From: Aquiluna sp. | GTDB lineage: Bacteria > Actinomycetota > Actinomycetes > Actinomycetales > Microbacteriaceae | Direction: 5' to 3' | Assembly (NCBI GenBank): GCA_017854485.1 | Contig: JAFMHN010000010.1 | Span: 1-42,117 of the forward strand | Length of the DNA: 42,117 bases | Shown: positions 31,677 to 39,353 of the stretch, one piece after another | How the letters are laid out: each line of letters starts with the position of its first letter | Position numbering within the stretch: the stretch's first letter is position 1 | Notes under the pieces: model-generated | Databases searched by the model: none | The model's input: only the letters and a program-made list of their open reading frames with translations | What the model was told of the DNA's origin: nothing | Program-made: the position numbers and the translations under genes

Positions 31677-32621
31677 ATGGACAACGCCATAGAGCTGGCG
31701 ATCAAAACCAGCTCGCTCACAAAGCAGTTTGGTTCACAAAAAGCCGTCAATAACATTGACCTGAGTGTCCCAAAGGGCTCAGTGTTTGGCTTTCTTGGAC
31801 CCAATGGCTCGGGCAAAACCACGTCCATCAGAATGATTCTGGGTTTGGCCGAAGCTAGCCAGGGGCAGATCGAGCTACTTGGCCACCCAATTCCTAAAGA
31901 ACTAGAGCTGGCGCTACCAAAGGTCGGAGCATTGGTTGAGGGACCTGCCTTCTATCCCTACATGTCGGGCCGGAACAACCTGATCAGAATCGACTCCGCA
32001 GATAGGTTTGCAAACAGCAAAACCAGAGCAGAGCGGGTGGATGCAGCACTGGAGCGAGTCGGTCTCACGAACGCCGCCAAGAAAAAAGTTCACGCGTACT
32101 CACTTGGCATGAAGCAGCGCCTTGGGCTAGCAAACGCTCTGCTAAAGCCCCGCGAAATCCTGATTCTGGATGAGCCGACAAACGGCCTTGACCCACAGGG
32201 AACGAGAGAGGTTCGAAACCTGATTCGCTCGCTTGCAAATGAGGGAATCACGATTTTTGTTTCCAGTCACCTACTGAGTGAGATTGAGCAGCTCTGCAGC
32301 CATCTGGCGGTTATGACCGCTGGAAAAATTGTGGCCCAGGGAAGCATCGAGGAGCTTAGAAAAGAATCGCAAACCAGGTTGATTCTGAAAAGCGATCGAA
32401 TTGACGAAGTAGTTGACCTGCTAAAGCAGCAGGGACTTAGCAAGCTTTCCCTAAAACCAGACCGAATCGTGGCACCGGTTCCGGGAGATTTTGATGTGGC
32501 GAGTTTGAACCAGCTACTAGTCAAAAAGAAGTTCATGATTAGCGAGATCCGGCTCGAGCAGCCAAGCCTCGAAGAGTACTTTGTCAACCTAACCGGAGAG
32601 GGGTTTGAAGTTGTTCGCTAA
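31677..32621 (+). CDS. ABC-2 type exporter ATPase (DrrA/BcrA/CcmA type)
   Basis: 314 residues. Walker A GPNGSGKTT, signature YSLGMKQRLGLA, Walker B ILILDEPTNGLDP and switch His in VSSHLLSEIEQL. A C-terminal regulatory extension ends with PSLEEYFVNLTGEG, typical of the DrrA subfamily. It pairs with the permease encoded next, whose start lies inside this gene. No Shine-Dalgarno: the junction TAACTAGCCCTCGATG is almost identical to that before the DUF4032 gene. Cargo unknown; lipid or lipoprotein handling is suggested by the LolA-like neighbour. Confidence 0.9.
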   Translation: MDNAIELAIKTSSLTKQFGSQKAVNNIDLSVPKGSVFGFLGPNGSGKTTSIRMILGLAEASQGQIELLGHPIPKELELALPKVGALVEGPAFYPYMSGRNNLIRIDSADRFANSKTRAERVDAALERVGLTNAAKKKVHAYSLGMKQRLGLANALLKPREILILDEPTNGLDPQGTREVRNLIRSLANEGITIFVSSHLLSEIEQLCSHLAVMTAGKIVAQGSIEELRKESQTRLILKSDRIDEVVDLLKQQGLSKLSLKPDRIVAPVPGDFDVASLNQLLVKKKFMISEIRLEQPSLEEYFVNLTGEGFEVVR

Positions 32622-33441
32622 ATCTCTCAGCCTGTCACTAATGGCATCTGAACTACGCGTGATGTTCACCCGTCGCCGCACCTGGGCCATGCTGGCAGCG
32701 ATCGCCCTGATTCCGATTTTGCTTGCCATCGCAGTTGCCCTTTCCAGCGAGCAACTTGCTCCAGGTGAGGGTCCGCCATTTCTTGATCGAGTTACCCAAA
32801 ACGGCCTGTTCACTGGCTTCACCGCAACCCTGCTTGCACTCCCACTGTTCTTACCTTTGACCATAGCCGTCGTTGCCGGAGACACAATCGCCGGTGAAGC
32901 TAGCCTGGGCACGCTTAGGTACCTGTTGATTGCCCCGGTTGGAAGACTGAGACTGTTGGTTGTGAAGTACCTGGGTACAGTCGTGTTCGCACTTGCCGGT
33001 ACTTTCACCCTGATGGTATTCGGTGGCATCATTGGGGCAATCTTGTTCCCAGTGGGACCAGTTACTCTGCTCTCTGGCGATCAGATCAGCCTCATGGAAT
33101 CCTTTGGACGCATGGCACTGGTTGCTCTTTACACAACCATTTCGATGACCGGCATGCTGGCACTTGGTTTGTTTATTTCAACACTCACAACTGTCCCTGT
33201 TGGAGCAATGGCGGCAACAGTGGTGCTTGCTGGGGTAAGTCAGATCCTGGACAACCTGCCACAGCTTTCCTGGTTGCACGAATGGCTCTTTACTCACTAC
33301 TGGCTGGATTTCGCGGACCTACTAAGACAGCCCATTGAGCTTGGTTCCATGTTTAGCAATGCACTGCTCCAGCTTGGATACATCGCCGTTTTTGGCGCTC
33401 TTGCCTACTCAAGGTTCACCACTAAAGACATCTTGAGCTAA
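32605..33441 (+). CDS. ABC-2 type exporter permease
   Basis: 278 residues with six membrane helices (starting ~25-45, with the pattern of ABC2_membrane_2 proteins). After helix 2 the segment VVAGDTIAGEASLGTLRYLL is diagnostic of this family. I chose TTG 32605, which overlaps the ATPase gene by 17 bases and has GGAGAGGGG upstream; ATG 32641 would give a product shorter by 12 residues with no ribosome site. Forms the membrane part of the exporter with the preceding ATPase. Confidence 0.88.
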   Translation: MKLFAKSLSLSLMASELRVMFTRRRTWAMLAAIALIPILLAIAVALSSEQLAPGEGPPFLDRVTQNGLFTGFTATLLALPLFLPLTIAVVAGDTIAGEASLGTLRYLLIAPVGRLRLLVVKYLGTVVFALAGTFTLMVFGGIIGAILFPVGPVTLLSGDQISLMESFGRMALVALYTTISMTGMLALGLFISTLTTVPVGAMAATVVLAGVSQILDNLPQLSWLHEWLFTHYWLDFADLLRQPIELGSMFSNALLQLGYIAVFGALAYSRFTTKDILS

Positions 33442-33449
33442 TCGGCTGT

Positions 33450-33455
33450 TACACT
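33450..33455 (+). promoter_or_regulatory. -10 hexamer (TACACT) upstream of tRNA-Lys
   Basis: Lies 12 bases before the mature tRNA 5' end, the distance expected for a promoter with a short 5' leader. No clear -35. Confidence 0.4.
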
Positions 33456-33467
33456 TGCAAGCTGCAC

Positions 33468-33541
33468 GGGCCTCTAGCTCAGTTGGTTAGAGCAACGGAC
33501 TTTTAATCCGTGGGTCGTGGGTTCGAATCCCACGGGGCCTA
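33468..33541 (+). tRNA. tRNA-Lys (anticodon UUU)
   Basis: Complete cloverleaf. The acceptor GGGCCTC pairs with GGGGCCT (with G-U at the first and sixth pairs). The D arm is GCTC/GAGC, the anticodon stem ACGGA/TCCGT has loop CTTTTAA giving anticodon TTT, and the T arm is GTGGG-TTCGAAT-CCCAC. The discriminator is A. The 3' CCA is not encoded. A terminator follows at once. Confidence 0.97.
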
Positions 33542-33543
33542 CT

Positions 33544-33574
33544 AGGACCCCATCCTCCACGGTGGGGTCCTTTC
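33544..33574 (+). terminator. Rho-independent terminator after tRNA-Lys
   Basis: AGGACCCCA and TGGGGTCCT form a perfect 9-bp stem around a 10-base loop, followed by a T-rich stretch (TTTCACTTTC). Two bases separate it from the tRNA discriminator. Confidence 0.85.
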
Positions 33575-33634
33575 ACTTTCTGTGGTCATCAACCAATCTG
33601 GAAGCTTTTTCTCGTTGCAGTGGTTTGCTTGTGA

Positions 33635-34024
33635 ATGAAGACCAATCAAAGACGCCTCATCGGCATCTATAAAGCTGATGGTGGACTGGTCGGCGAAGTC
33701 AGCTACTTTCTGGGTCATTTAGTTGGAGTTCGAAACTGCAGCCTTTGCGATGTCACTCACTCCCCGTTCAAGAAAAAGGCCGAGTTCAAACAGTTCCAAG
33801 CACGCCTTCTGGAGAATCACCAGCTTGAGGTGAGCCTGGTTCACATGAATGAGAGAAGTGAATCAGAACTGGCGGCATCTAAGGGTCGAGAGCCCTGTGT
33901 GCTGCTCGAGCATGAGGACGGGTCCATGTCTATGTTCCTTGATTATCAGGAGCTGGCTGCTGCCAACGGGAGCGTACGCTCATTTGAAAAATTAGTGGAT
34001 TCAAGGATTGCGATTTATCTCTAG
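33635..34024 (+). CDS. 129-residue conserved-looking protein with CxLCDxTH motif
   Basis: No named function. The N-terminus is IGIYKADGGLVGEVSYFLGHL, then the striking R-N-C-S-L-C-D-V-T-H motif at about residues 34-43. Later come a PCVLL strand, EHEDG and LDYQEL. The CSLC pair and nearby Asp/His could bind a metal or be redox-active; similar small proteins exist in other bacteria to my recollection. The fold resembles a thioredoxin-like alpha/beta protein only loosely. ATG 33635 lacks a Shine-Dalgarno and a well-placed -10, so the start is uncertain. The monooxygenase-like gene follows after 15 bases. Confidence 0.65.
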   Translation: MKTNQRRLIGIYKADGGLVGEVSYFLGHLVGVRNCSLCDVTHSPFKKKAEFKQFQARLLENHQLEVSLVHMNERSESELAASKGREPCVLLEHEDGSMSMFLDYQELAAANGSVRSFEKLVDSRIAIYL

Positions 34025-34027
34025 GTC

Positions 34028-34033
34028 TAAACT
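34028..34033 (+). promoter_or_regulatory. -10 hexamer (TAAACT) of a likely leaderless promoter
   Basis: Ends 6 bases before the ATG at 34040, which has no Shine-Dalgarno. Confidence 0.45.
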
Positions 34034-34039
34034 TCCCGC

Positions 34040-34339
34040 ATGACTACAAACAAGTGCCGCGTTATCGCGATCTTCACCCCAAAACCTGAGTTCTTTAGTG
34101 AGGTCAAGGATCTTCTAACGGTAATCACGCCTGAGGTCCACAAAGAGCCTGGTTGTGAGTTGTATCAGCTTCACGAGAGCGTTGATGGGCAATTGGTCTT
34201 TGTTGAAACCTGGACAACTAGAGAGGACTGGGTCTTTCACGGCACCCAAGATCCAGTTGCAAGAATTCAGGCTGGCATCGCCGGCAAGCTCGAGACCGAT
34301 GTTGTGGTCATGGAGATGTATGAAACGGACGCGGTCTAG
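34040..34339 (+). CDS. Antibiotic biosynthesis monooxygenase (ABM/YgiN)-like protein
   Basis: 99 residues, a full-length ABM domain of the ferredoxin-like dimeric alpha-beta barrel type. Family features are PEVHKEPGCELYQLHES, FVETWTTREDWVFHGTQDP and the final strand VVVMEMYE. Members act as quinol monooxygenases (YgiN), heme-degrading enzymes or polyketide oxygenases; those activities cannot be separated by sequence here. Convergent with the DUF998 gene, with stops overlapping by four bases (CTAG). Confidence 0.85.
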   Translation: MTTNKCRVIAIFTPKPEFFSEVKDLLTVITPEVHKEPGCELYQLHESVDGQLVFVETWTTREDWVFHGTQDPVARIQAGIAGKLETDVVVMEMYETDAV

Positions 34340-34944
34340 ACAGAGACTCTTGTTTGTCGCTGCTGATGCAGCCACTGCATCCAGATAGCAGCTGACAGCC
34401 AGAGCACCTGCATCACAGCAATGATTCGCTCGGACAAGCCTACGATTGGCTGGCCCGGTTCTAACCAGGTCAGCAAGAACCACAGCGTGGTGAGCCCCAT
34501 CACCAGGGACGCAGTAATCGCCCCGACCGGCCTGATGCTCCAGTGGTAGCGCTTATCAAAGCGCATTGCAAACAGCGGCCAGGCTGAAAACAGCACAAAA
34601 GCCACGGTCGCAAAAATTCGGTGCCAGTCCGAGAAGCTGTCTTGAGACGGGGTGGTGAAAAATGTATAGCCAAACCCAGCTACACCAGCTGCCGCAAGAG
34701 CTACTCTGCCGGGGATCGAGAACGCCTTGGCGTGCCAGGCACCGATGAGTGTCAGCAATGAGCCGAAGATGAAGAAGCTGGATTGAATCCATTGCACTGG
34801 TGAGTCGTCGGCCGCCAGATCGCTGATGGTTTTCGCAATCGGGTCGTAGCCCGGCCAGAGTGCAGCGGAAATTGTCCAGCCCAGAACATTTTGAATTGGG
34901 CCGAGTGTTGCTGCAACTACCGCCCAGATACCAATTAGCTGCAC
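34336..34944 (-). CDS. DUF998 membrane protein
   Basis: 202 residues with six predicted membrane helices. GYDPIAKTISDLAADDSPVQW after helix 1 is the conserved DUF998 loop. The final helix is followed by a short basic tail. Function unknown across the family. GTG start with AGGGG 5 bases upstream. It starts 24 bases after the lipoprotein gene stop, so the two could share a transcript. Confidence 0.82.
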   Translation of the reverse strand: MQLIGIWAVVAATLGPIQNVLGWTISAALWPGYDPIAKTISDLAADDSPVQWIQSSFFIFGSLLTLIGAWHAKAFSIPGRVALAAAGVAGFGYTFFTTPSQDSFSDWHRIFATVAFVLFSAWPLFAMRFDKRYHWSIRPVGAITASLVMGLTTLWFLLTWLEPGQPIVGLSERIIAVMQVLWLSAAIWMQWLHQQRQTRVSV

Positions 34945-34968
34945 GTAATCCCCTGCCTAGTTTGGGTT

Positions 34969-35460
34969 CTAGTCTGTAGGGCGAGCACTGTTTCCTGCAA
35001 CCGAAAACGCAAGGCCGATTGAATCGCCGGCTTCGACCTCAAAGTTGGCAATGCTGTCAGTGGCAAACGCCCAAGATTCTTGCCCTTGGCTCTTAGAGAA
35101 AAATCCCCAGTAGGCAAGAGCGGAAGGCATCTCATTGCAGTCCTCAACGTAGTCCGGCTCTCCGGCAATTGAGATGGTCTGGTTCTTGCCTGGAATATCG
35201 TTTACACGACAAACCACTTGGTCCCCATATGCCTTGGTGCCTTCGGTGCTGACGCCAACTGCGGCAAATAGATCTTTGGCTAGTGCGGTTTGCCCAGGCA
35301 TGGAAACGCAGCTGAGCACATCATTTCCAAAGCCGCTATAGTTCACCGCAACCACTACGCCTGAGCAGCCGCCGTCCTGGTCAAAGGCCACCTCGTTGAC
35401 GCTGGTGCATCCAGACAAAATCAGGGTTCCCAGTGCCACAAGTGGCAGAAATTTTCGCAT
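34969..35460 (-). CDS. Lipoprotein with a DUF4430-like C-terminal region
   Basis: 163 residues from ATG 35460, which has GAGGAG 5 bases upstream; longer readings lack any start signal. Lipoprotein signal with lipobox LSGC (Cys18). The mature part carries VVVAVNYSGFGND, then VVCRVNDIPG, a Cys-containing DCNEMPSALAYWGFFSKS and SWAFATDSIANFEVEAGDSIG. This last pattern recalls the small domain (DUF4430/transcobalamin-like) of exported proteins that accompany ECF vitamin transporters in actinobacteria; that resemblance is by memory. No ECF genes nearby. Confidence 0.75.
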   Translation of the reverse strand: MRKFLPLVALGTLILSGCTSVNEVAFDQDGGCSGVVVAVNYSGFGNDVLSCVSMPGQTALAKDLFAAVGVSTEGTKAYGDQVVCRVNDIPGKNQTISIAGEPDYVEDCNEMPSALAYWGFFSKSQGQESWAFATDSIANFEVEAGDSIGLAFSVAGNSARPTD

Positions 35461-35551
35461 GTTTACTCCTCGACAACGGCTAATTCTATGGTTGGGAGGC
35501 AATTTTCCCCTTTTCGAAATACCGCAAGCCTGTCCCCTGTTAGATAGCACC

Positions 35552-36241
35552 ATGGAACTTACAGGTAAGACGATTTTGGTTACTGGCGCCTCCGGAGCAC
35601 TTGGCTCGGAGCTATCGACGGCTTTGGCGCTAAAAGGCGCCAAGGTTCTGGGCACTGCCACCGCTAATGAATCAGCGGGAAAGATTCCAGCAAAGGCCGA
35701 GGTGAGGCTGCTGCTTGACTTCACCGAGCCAGAATCAATTCAGACATTGACCGATTACCTGGTTGCGGCAAGTCCGCTTGATGGAATCATCAACGCCTCT
35801 GGGCTAGTTGCCTTCGGGCCTGCTGGTGAACTCGAGGTTGAAACTATTGCAAGGCTGACCGCTGTGAACTCATCAGGCCCAATGCAATTGATCTCAAAGC
35901 TTTTTGGAAAACTGAAGGAGTCTGCCTCAGCTGGCAATGAACCTTTCGTCATGAACCTAACTGGAGTGGTTGCCGAAACTCCAATGCCGGGAATGGCAGC
36001 CTACTCGGGCTCCAAGACTGCAATCCACGGGTTCTTGACCGCGCTTGGCAAGGAATGGCGCAGGGAAGGCATCAGGGTTATCTCTGCAAGGCCTGGACAC
36101 ACCGAAACCGGCCTAGCAGGTAGGGCAATTGCTGGTCAGGCTCCCAATTTCCCAGCTGGAATGACCTCATCGCATGTTGTTGAGAGGTTGTTGGCCGCAA
36201 TTGAGGCTGACGAAAAGGATTTGCCGGCTACAGAATTCTGA
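35552..36241 (+). CDS. Short-chain dehydrogenase/reductase
   Basis: 229 residues from ATG 35552; an extension to 35396 would run through the lipoprotein gene. Cofactor loop VTGASGALGSEL at ~9-20, the NAG-like IINASG and active-site YSGSK. The usual catalytic Ser, 13 residues before the Tyr, is Gly (in NLTGVVAETPMPG), with Thr just before it. Substrate unknown. No Shine-Dalgarno; TTAGAT is 6 bases upstream (near-consensus -10). Its last 14 bases overlap the convergent galM-like gene. The 91 bases to the divergent lipoprotein gene hold no other evident element. Confidence 0.85.
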   Translation: MELTGKTILVTGASGALGSELSTALALKGAKVLGTATANESAGKIPAKAEVRLLLDFTEPESIQTLTDYLVAASPLDGIINASGLVAFGPAGELEVETIARLTAVNSSGPMQLISKLFGKLKESASAGNEPFVMNLTGVVAETPMPGMAAYSGSKTAIHGFLTALGKEWRREGIRVISARPGHTETGLAGRAIAGQAPNFPAGMTSSHVVERLLAAIEADEKDLPATEF

Positions 36242-37100
36242 TCTCGTAGCTAAAGACCCTGCTGTCACCTGCAGCAATCTCGGTTGAATCGATATCTTCC
36301 GCAAAGACATTGGCCCTGTGAGACATTGGCTCGATGGCTAACGCGGAACCTTCCTCAAAGATTTGCTCGTCGGGGCGATAGAGCATGAAGTAATCAAACC
36401 CCTGCAATGCTCTGATTTCAAAGCTGCAATCAGACCTTAGCACCGTGATCGCATCCGCCCCACAAAAGCAGGTGTCCAAGCCGGTTACCTCAGCGCTGTC
36501 TTGGTTTAGAGCTAGCCCTGATATCGCTTCATCTGAAACCGGCAACATTCTGGAATCTGTTAGGACCCGATTTGTGAATGGGGCCGACACTTCAAAGCTG
36601 TCACCGAGCAAGAAATACGGATGAAAGCCGATTGCAAAAGGCGCTGCTTGGCCGGAGTGGTTGGTGGCGGTGGCGCGAACCAGCAGCGAGTTCTCGTGAA
36701 GTTCGAACTCGAGCTGCAAATCCACTGCGAACGGGTACTGCGAATCCAATCCAAAACTGTAGCTAAGGGCCAGCTTGTCCTCATGCTGGCTCTCAATTTC
36801 CAGTTCCTGGTCTAGCAGCAGTCCGTGGTTGGCATTGCCATCAGCATCCAGATTTAGCGCCTGAAAATCGGATTCACGAAAGGTGTACTTGCCGTCTGCT
36901 AGACGATTTGGCCAGGGAGCCATGGTGTAGCCAAAGACTTTTGCGAGCTGATTGGCGCCAGAAAAATGTGGAATCAAGACCATTCCATTTAATGAAAGAT
37001 GCTGAATTTGACCCCCAACAGGGCCAATTCCTGCAATACTTAATCCACTTCCGCTTCGGCGGGAGATACTCAGTTGCTCACCATGGTCGTTTTCGCGCAC
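36228..37100 (-). CDS. galM: Aldose 1-epimerase (galactose mutarotase)-like protein
   Basis: 290 residues, a beta-sandwich epimerase. Visible are the sugar-binding NRLADGKY, His-containing NHGLLL, the GFHPYFLLG motif with the catalytic His, and IEPMSH with the likely base Glu. It would convert beta- to alpha-D-galactose (or another aldose) before GalK acts. It starts with GTG and no Shine-Dalgarno, with TAACAT 6 bases upstream. Divergent from galT-galK, with only 37 bases between the start codons; shared regulation is likely. Its specificity for galactose rests on this context. Confidence 0.87.
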   Translation of the reverse strand: MRENDHGEQLSISRRSGSGLSIAGIGPVGGQIQHLSLNGMVLIPHFSGANQLAKVFGYTMAPWPNRLADGKYTFRESDFQALNLDADGNANHGLLLDQELEIESQHEDKLALSYSFGLDSQYPFAVDLQLEFELHENSLLVRATATNHSGQAAPFAIGFHPYFLLGDSFEVSAPFTNRVLTDSRMLPVSDEAISGLALNQDSAEVTGLDTCFCGADAITVLRSDCSFEIRALQGFDYFMLYRPDEQIFEEGSALAIEPMSHRANVFAEDIDSTEIAAGDSRVFSYEIRIL

Positions 37101-37106
37101 CCGTTT

Positions 37107-37112
37107 ATGTTA
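37107..37112 (-). promoter_or_regulatory. -10 hexamer (TAACAT) of a likely leaderless galM promoter
   Basis: Ends 6 bases before the galM GTG. On the plus strand TATGTT (37106-37111) overlaps it and could be the galT -10, so the two divergent promoters may compete for the same 37 bases. Confidence 0.4.
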
Positions 37113-37137
37113 CAGATAGTGAGTAAGAGGAATCTGA

Positions 37138-38217
37138 GTGAATAAACCCAGAATTGATGCCAAGCTCTTTGATGGCCGAGACATCTTCTATTTTGATGAT
37201 GTAAATTCTCAGCTGCCCAGGCAAAGGCTTGCTGATCAGCGACCCAAAGATTCCAGGCCCACCACTGCTGAACTTAGGTATGACCCGCTGGTGTCGGAAT
37301 GGATAACTGTTGCCTCTCACAGGCAAGAGCGAGCCTTTTTGCCACCCAAGCACGCTTGTCCGCTGTGCCCCACTTCCGAATCAAACCCAAGTGAATTGCC
37401 TGACGTCTTTGACGTTGCGGTCTTCGAAAACAAGGGGCCTGCTTTTGGTCCTGCGCTGGGAAAGATTGAACACCCGAGTGCTTCTAGTCCGTTTGGATTC
37501 CAAACAACTGCCCACGGCAGGTGTGAGGTGGTGGTGTTCAGCCCGGAGCATCAGGGCAGCCTGGGCTCAATGCCAACGACCAGAATAGAAACCGTTATTA
37601 GTGCCTGGCAAAACCGTACTGCTGATCTTCAATCAACTAGCGGCGTGATGCAGGTCTTCCCATTCGAAAATCGCGGCCAGGACATCGGTGTCACGCTGCA
37701 CCACCCGCATGGTCAGATCTACGCTTACCCATTTGTTACCCCGAGAACTCAAAAACTAGTTCGAAGCGTTGATGCTCACGGTGGCGATTTCTTCGGTGAA
37801 CTAATCGCCTTTGAATCTGGTTCAACCCGCAAGGTCATGGAAACTGAAAACTTTGTGGCCTACGTTCCCTTTGCTGCCAGGTGGCCAATCGAACTGCACC
37901 TAACACCAAAGCGAGCCGTGTCAGATCTGAGTGAATTGGCTGACCACGAGGTGAGCGAACTGGCAGATGCCTACAAGCGATTGCTCCAGGGATTGGACAA
38001 CTTCTACGACCGAACCACTCCCTATATCTCTGCCTGGCACCAGGCACCAATGATTGAAAACCGCGAACGATTGCGTCTGATGCTTCAAATAACTTCCCCG
38101 CTGCGGGCTGTTGACAAGCTCAAGCACCTTGCTGGCTCAGAGAGCGCGATGGGCGCCTTTGTCGGTGACGTGGCTCCCGAGGTAACTGCTGCAAGACTCA
38201 AAGAGGTAATTCAATGA
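37138..38217 (+). CDS. galT: Galactose-1-phosphate uridylyltransferase
   Basis: 359 residues, HIT superfamily. Zinc-site cysteines C74 and C77 (CPLC), the catalytic H189-P-H-G-Q193 motif after GVTLHH, and ELHLTPKR near the C-terminus are present. It exchanges UMP between UDP-glucose and galactose-1-phosphate in the Leloir pathway. GTG start with AGAGGAAT upstream. Its TGA overlaps the galK ATG (ATGA), so the two enzymes are co-translated. GalE is not in the window. Confidence 0.96.
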   Translation: MNKPRIDAKLFDGRDIFYFDDVNSQLPRQRLADQRPKDSRPTTAELRYDPLVSEWITVASHRQERAFLPPKHACPLCPTSESNPSELPDVFDVAVFENKGPAFGPALGKIEHPSASSPFGFQTTAHGRCEVVVFSPEHQGSLGSMPTTRIETVISAWQNRTADLQSTSGVMQVFPFENRGQDIGVTLHHPHGQIYAYPFVTPRTQKLVRSVDAHGGDFFGELIAFESGSTRKVMETENFVAYVPFAARWPIELHLTPKRAVSDLSELADHEVSELADAYKRLLQGLDNFYDRTTPYISAWHQAPMIENRERLRLMLQITSPLRAVDKLKHLAGSESAMGAFVGDVAPEVTAARLKEVIQ

Positions 38218-39353
38218 GCCTTCTAGAATCAACAAATCAAGGGTTCGAGGAGCTCTTTGGCTATAAGCCGGCAGGTGTTTGGTCAGCCCCTGGCCGAGCG
38301 AACCTAATTGGCGAGCACACCGACTACAACAACGGTTTTGTATTTCCATTTGGAATTGACCGCCGAACCTATGCGGCCATGGCTCCAAGAGACGACAACC
38401 GATGTCGAGTGGGAACATCACTTGGTGGAGCGCTGGTGGAGATTGAGCTGTCCAATCAGAAGCCGGAAGGTCTGGACTGGGCCCTCTATCCGCTCGGAGT
38501 TGCTTGGGTAATGCGTCAGAAGATGACTGGGGGCTTTGACCTGTATCTGGATTCCGATGTGCCGGTTGGTGCGGGGCTGTCGTCTTCAGCGGCAGTTGAG
38601 TGCGCAGTGGCAATTGCGATTGATGAAATTTGGGAGCAGGGCAACTCGAAAAAGGAGCTGGCCTTGATCTGCCAGAAAGCAGAGAACGAAGTTGCTGGCG
38701 CACCAACCGGAATCATGGACCAGACCGCCTCAATGCTTGCAGAAACTGACGCGGCGGTTCTGATTGACTGCAAATCCTTGGACACCGAAGTAATCGAACT
38801 CGGACTGGGCAAGCGAGACCTGGTTGTTGCCGTTATCGACACACAGGTGTCTCACCGCCATTCAGATGGCGGCTATCGCTCCAGGCGTGATGCCTGTGAG
38901 CTTGGAGCTAAGACCATGGGAGTTGAATCCCTCAGAGAGCTGGCGGAGGCTGACCTGCCTAGCGCCAAGGAAAAACTTGATGATGTCACCTATCGAAGAG
39001 TTCGTCACATCATCACTGAAAACCAAAGAGTTCTCGACACCGTGGCCGCCTTGAAGGCCGGTGAGCTAGAGAAACTTGGGCCACTTTTTTCTGAATCACA
39101 CGCATCGATGCGCGATGACTTCGAGATCTCGGTGCCAGAACTTGATCTTGCGGTAGAGACAGCTATGGAAAATGGGGCGATTGCCTCAAGAATGACCGGT
39201 GGTGGTTTTGGTGGTGCTGCGATCGCACTGATTGCCAAAGATAGGCTTGCGAACCTCGAGCAAGCGGTGCTAGCGGCTTTTGAAGCAGCTGGTTTTGGTC
39301 AGCCAAGAGTTTTCGCAGTTTCAGCGAGCGCCGGAGCTAGGCGCGAGAGCTAG
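38214..39353 (+). CDS. galK: Galactokinase
   Basis: 379 residues, normal for GHMP galactokinases. The galactose signature GRANLIGEHTDYNNGFV spans ~27-43, the ATP loop VPVGAGLSSSAAVE follows at ~118, and the third GHMP motif is MTGGGFGGAAIAL. It phosphorylates alpha-D-galactose at C1 with ATP. Coupled to galT. Its stop overlaps the convergent pncA stop by four bases (CTAG). Confidence 0.97.
   Translation: MSLLESTNQGFEELFGYKPAGVWSAPGRANLIGEHTDYNNGFVFPFGIDRRTYAAMAPRDDNRCRVGTSLGGALVEIELSNQKPEGLDWALYPLGVAWVMRQKMTGGFDLYLDSDVPVGAGLSSSAAVECAVAIAIDEIWEQGNSKKELALICQKAENEVAGAPTGIMDQTASMLAETDAAVLIDCKSLDTEVIELGLGKRDLVVAVIDTQVSHRHSDGGYRSRRDACELGAKTMGVESLRELAEADLPSAKEKLDDVTYRRVRHIITENQRVLDTVAALKAGELEKLGPLFSESHASMRDDFEISVPELDLAVETAMENGAIASRMTGGGFGGAAIALIAKDRLANLEQAVLAAFEAAGFGQPRVFAVSASAGARRES

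Noticed and set aside
33468-33634. tRNA-Lys as an integration site of a mobile element
   Set aside because: No integrase, no repeat of the tRNA 3' end nearby, and a normal terminator follows directly.
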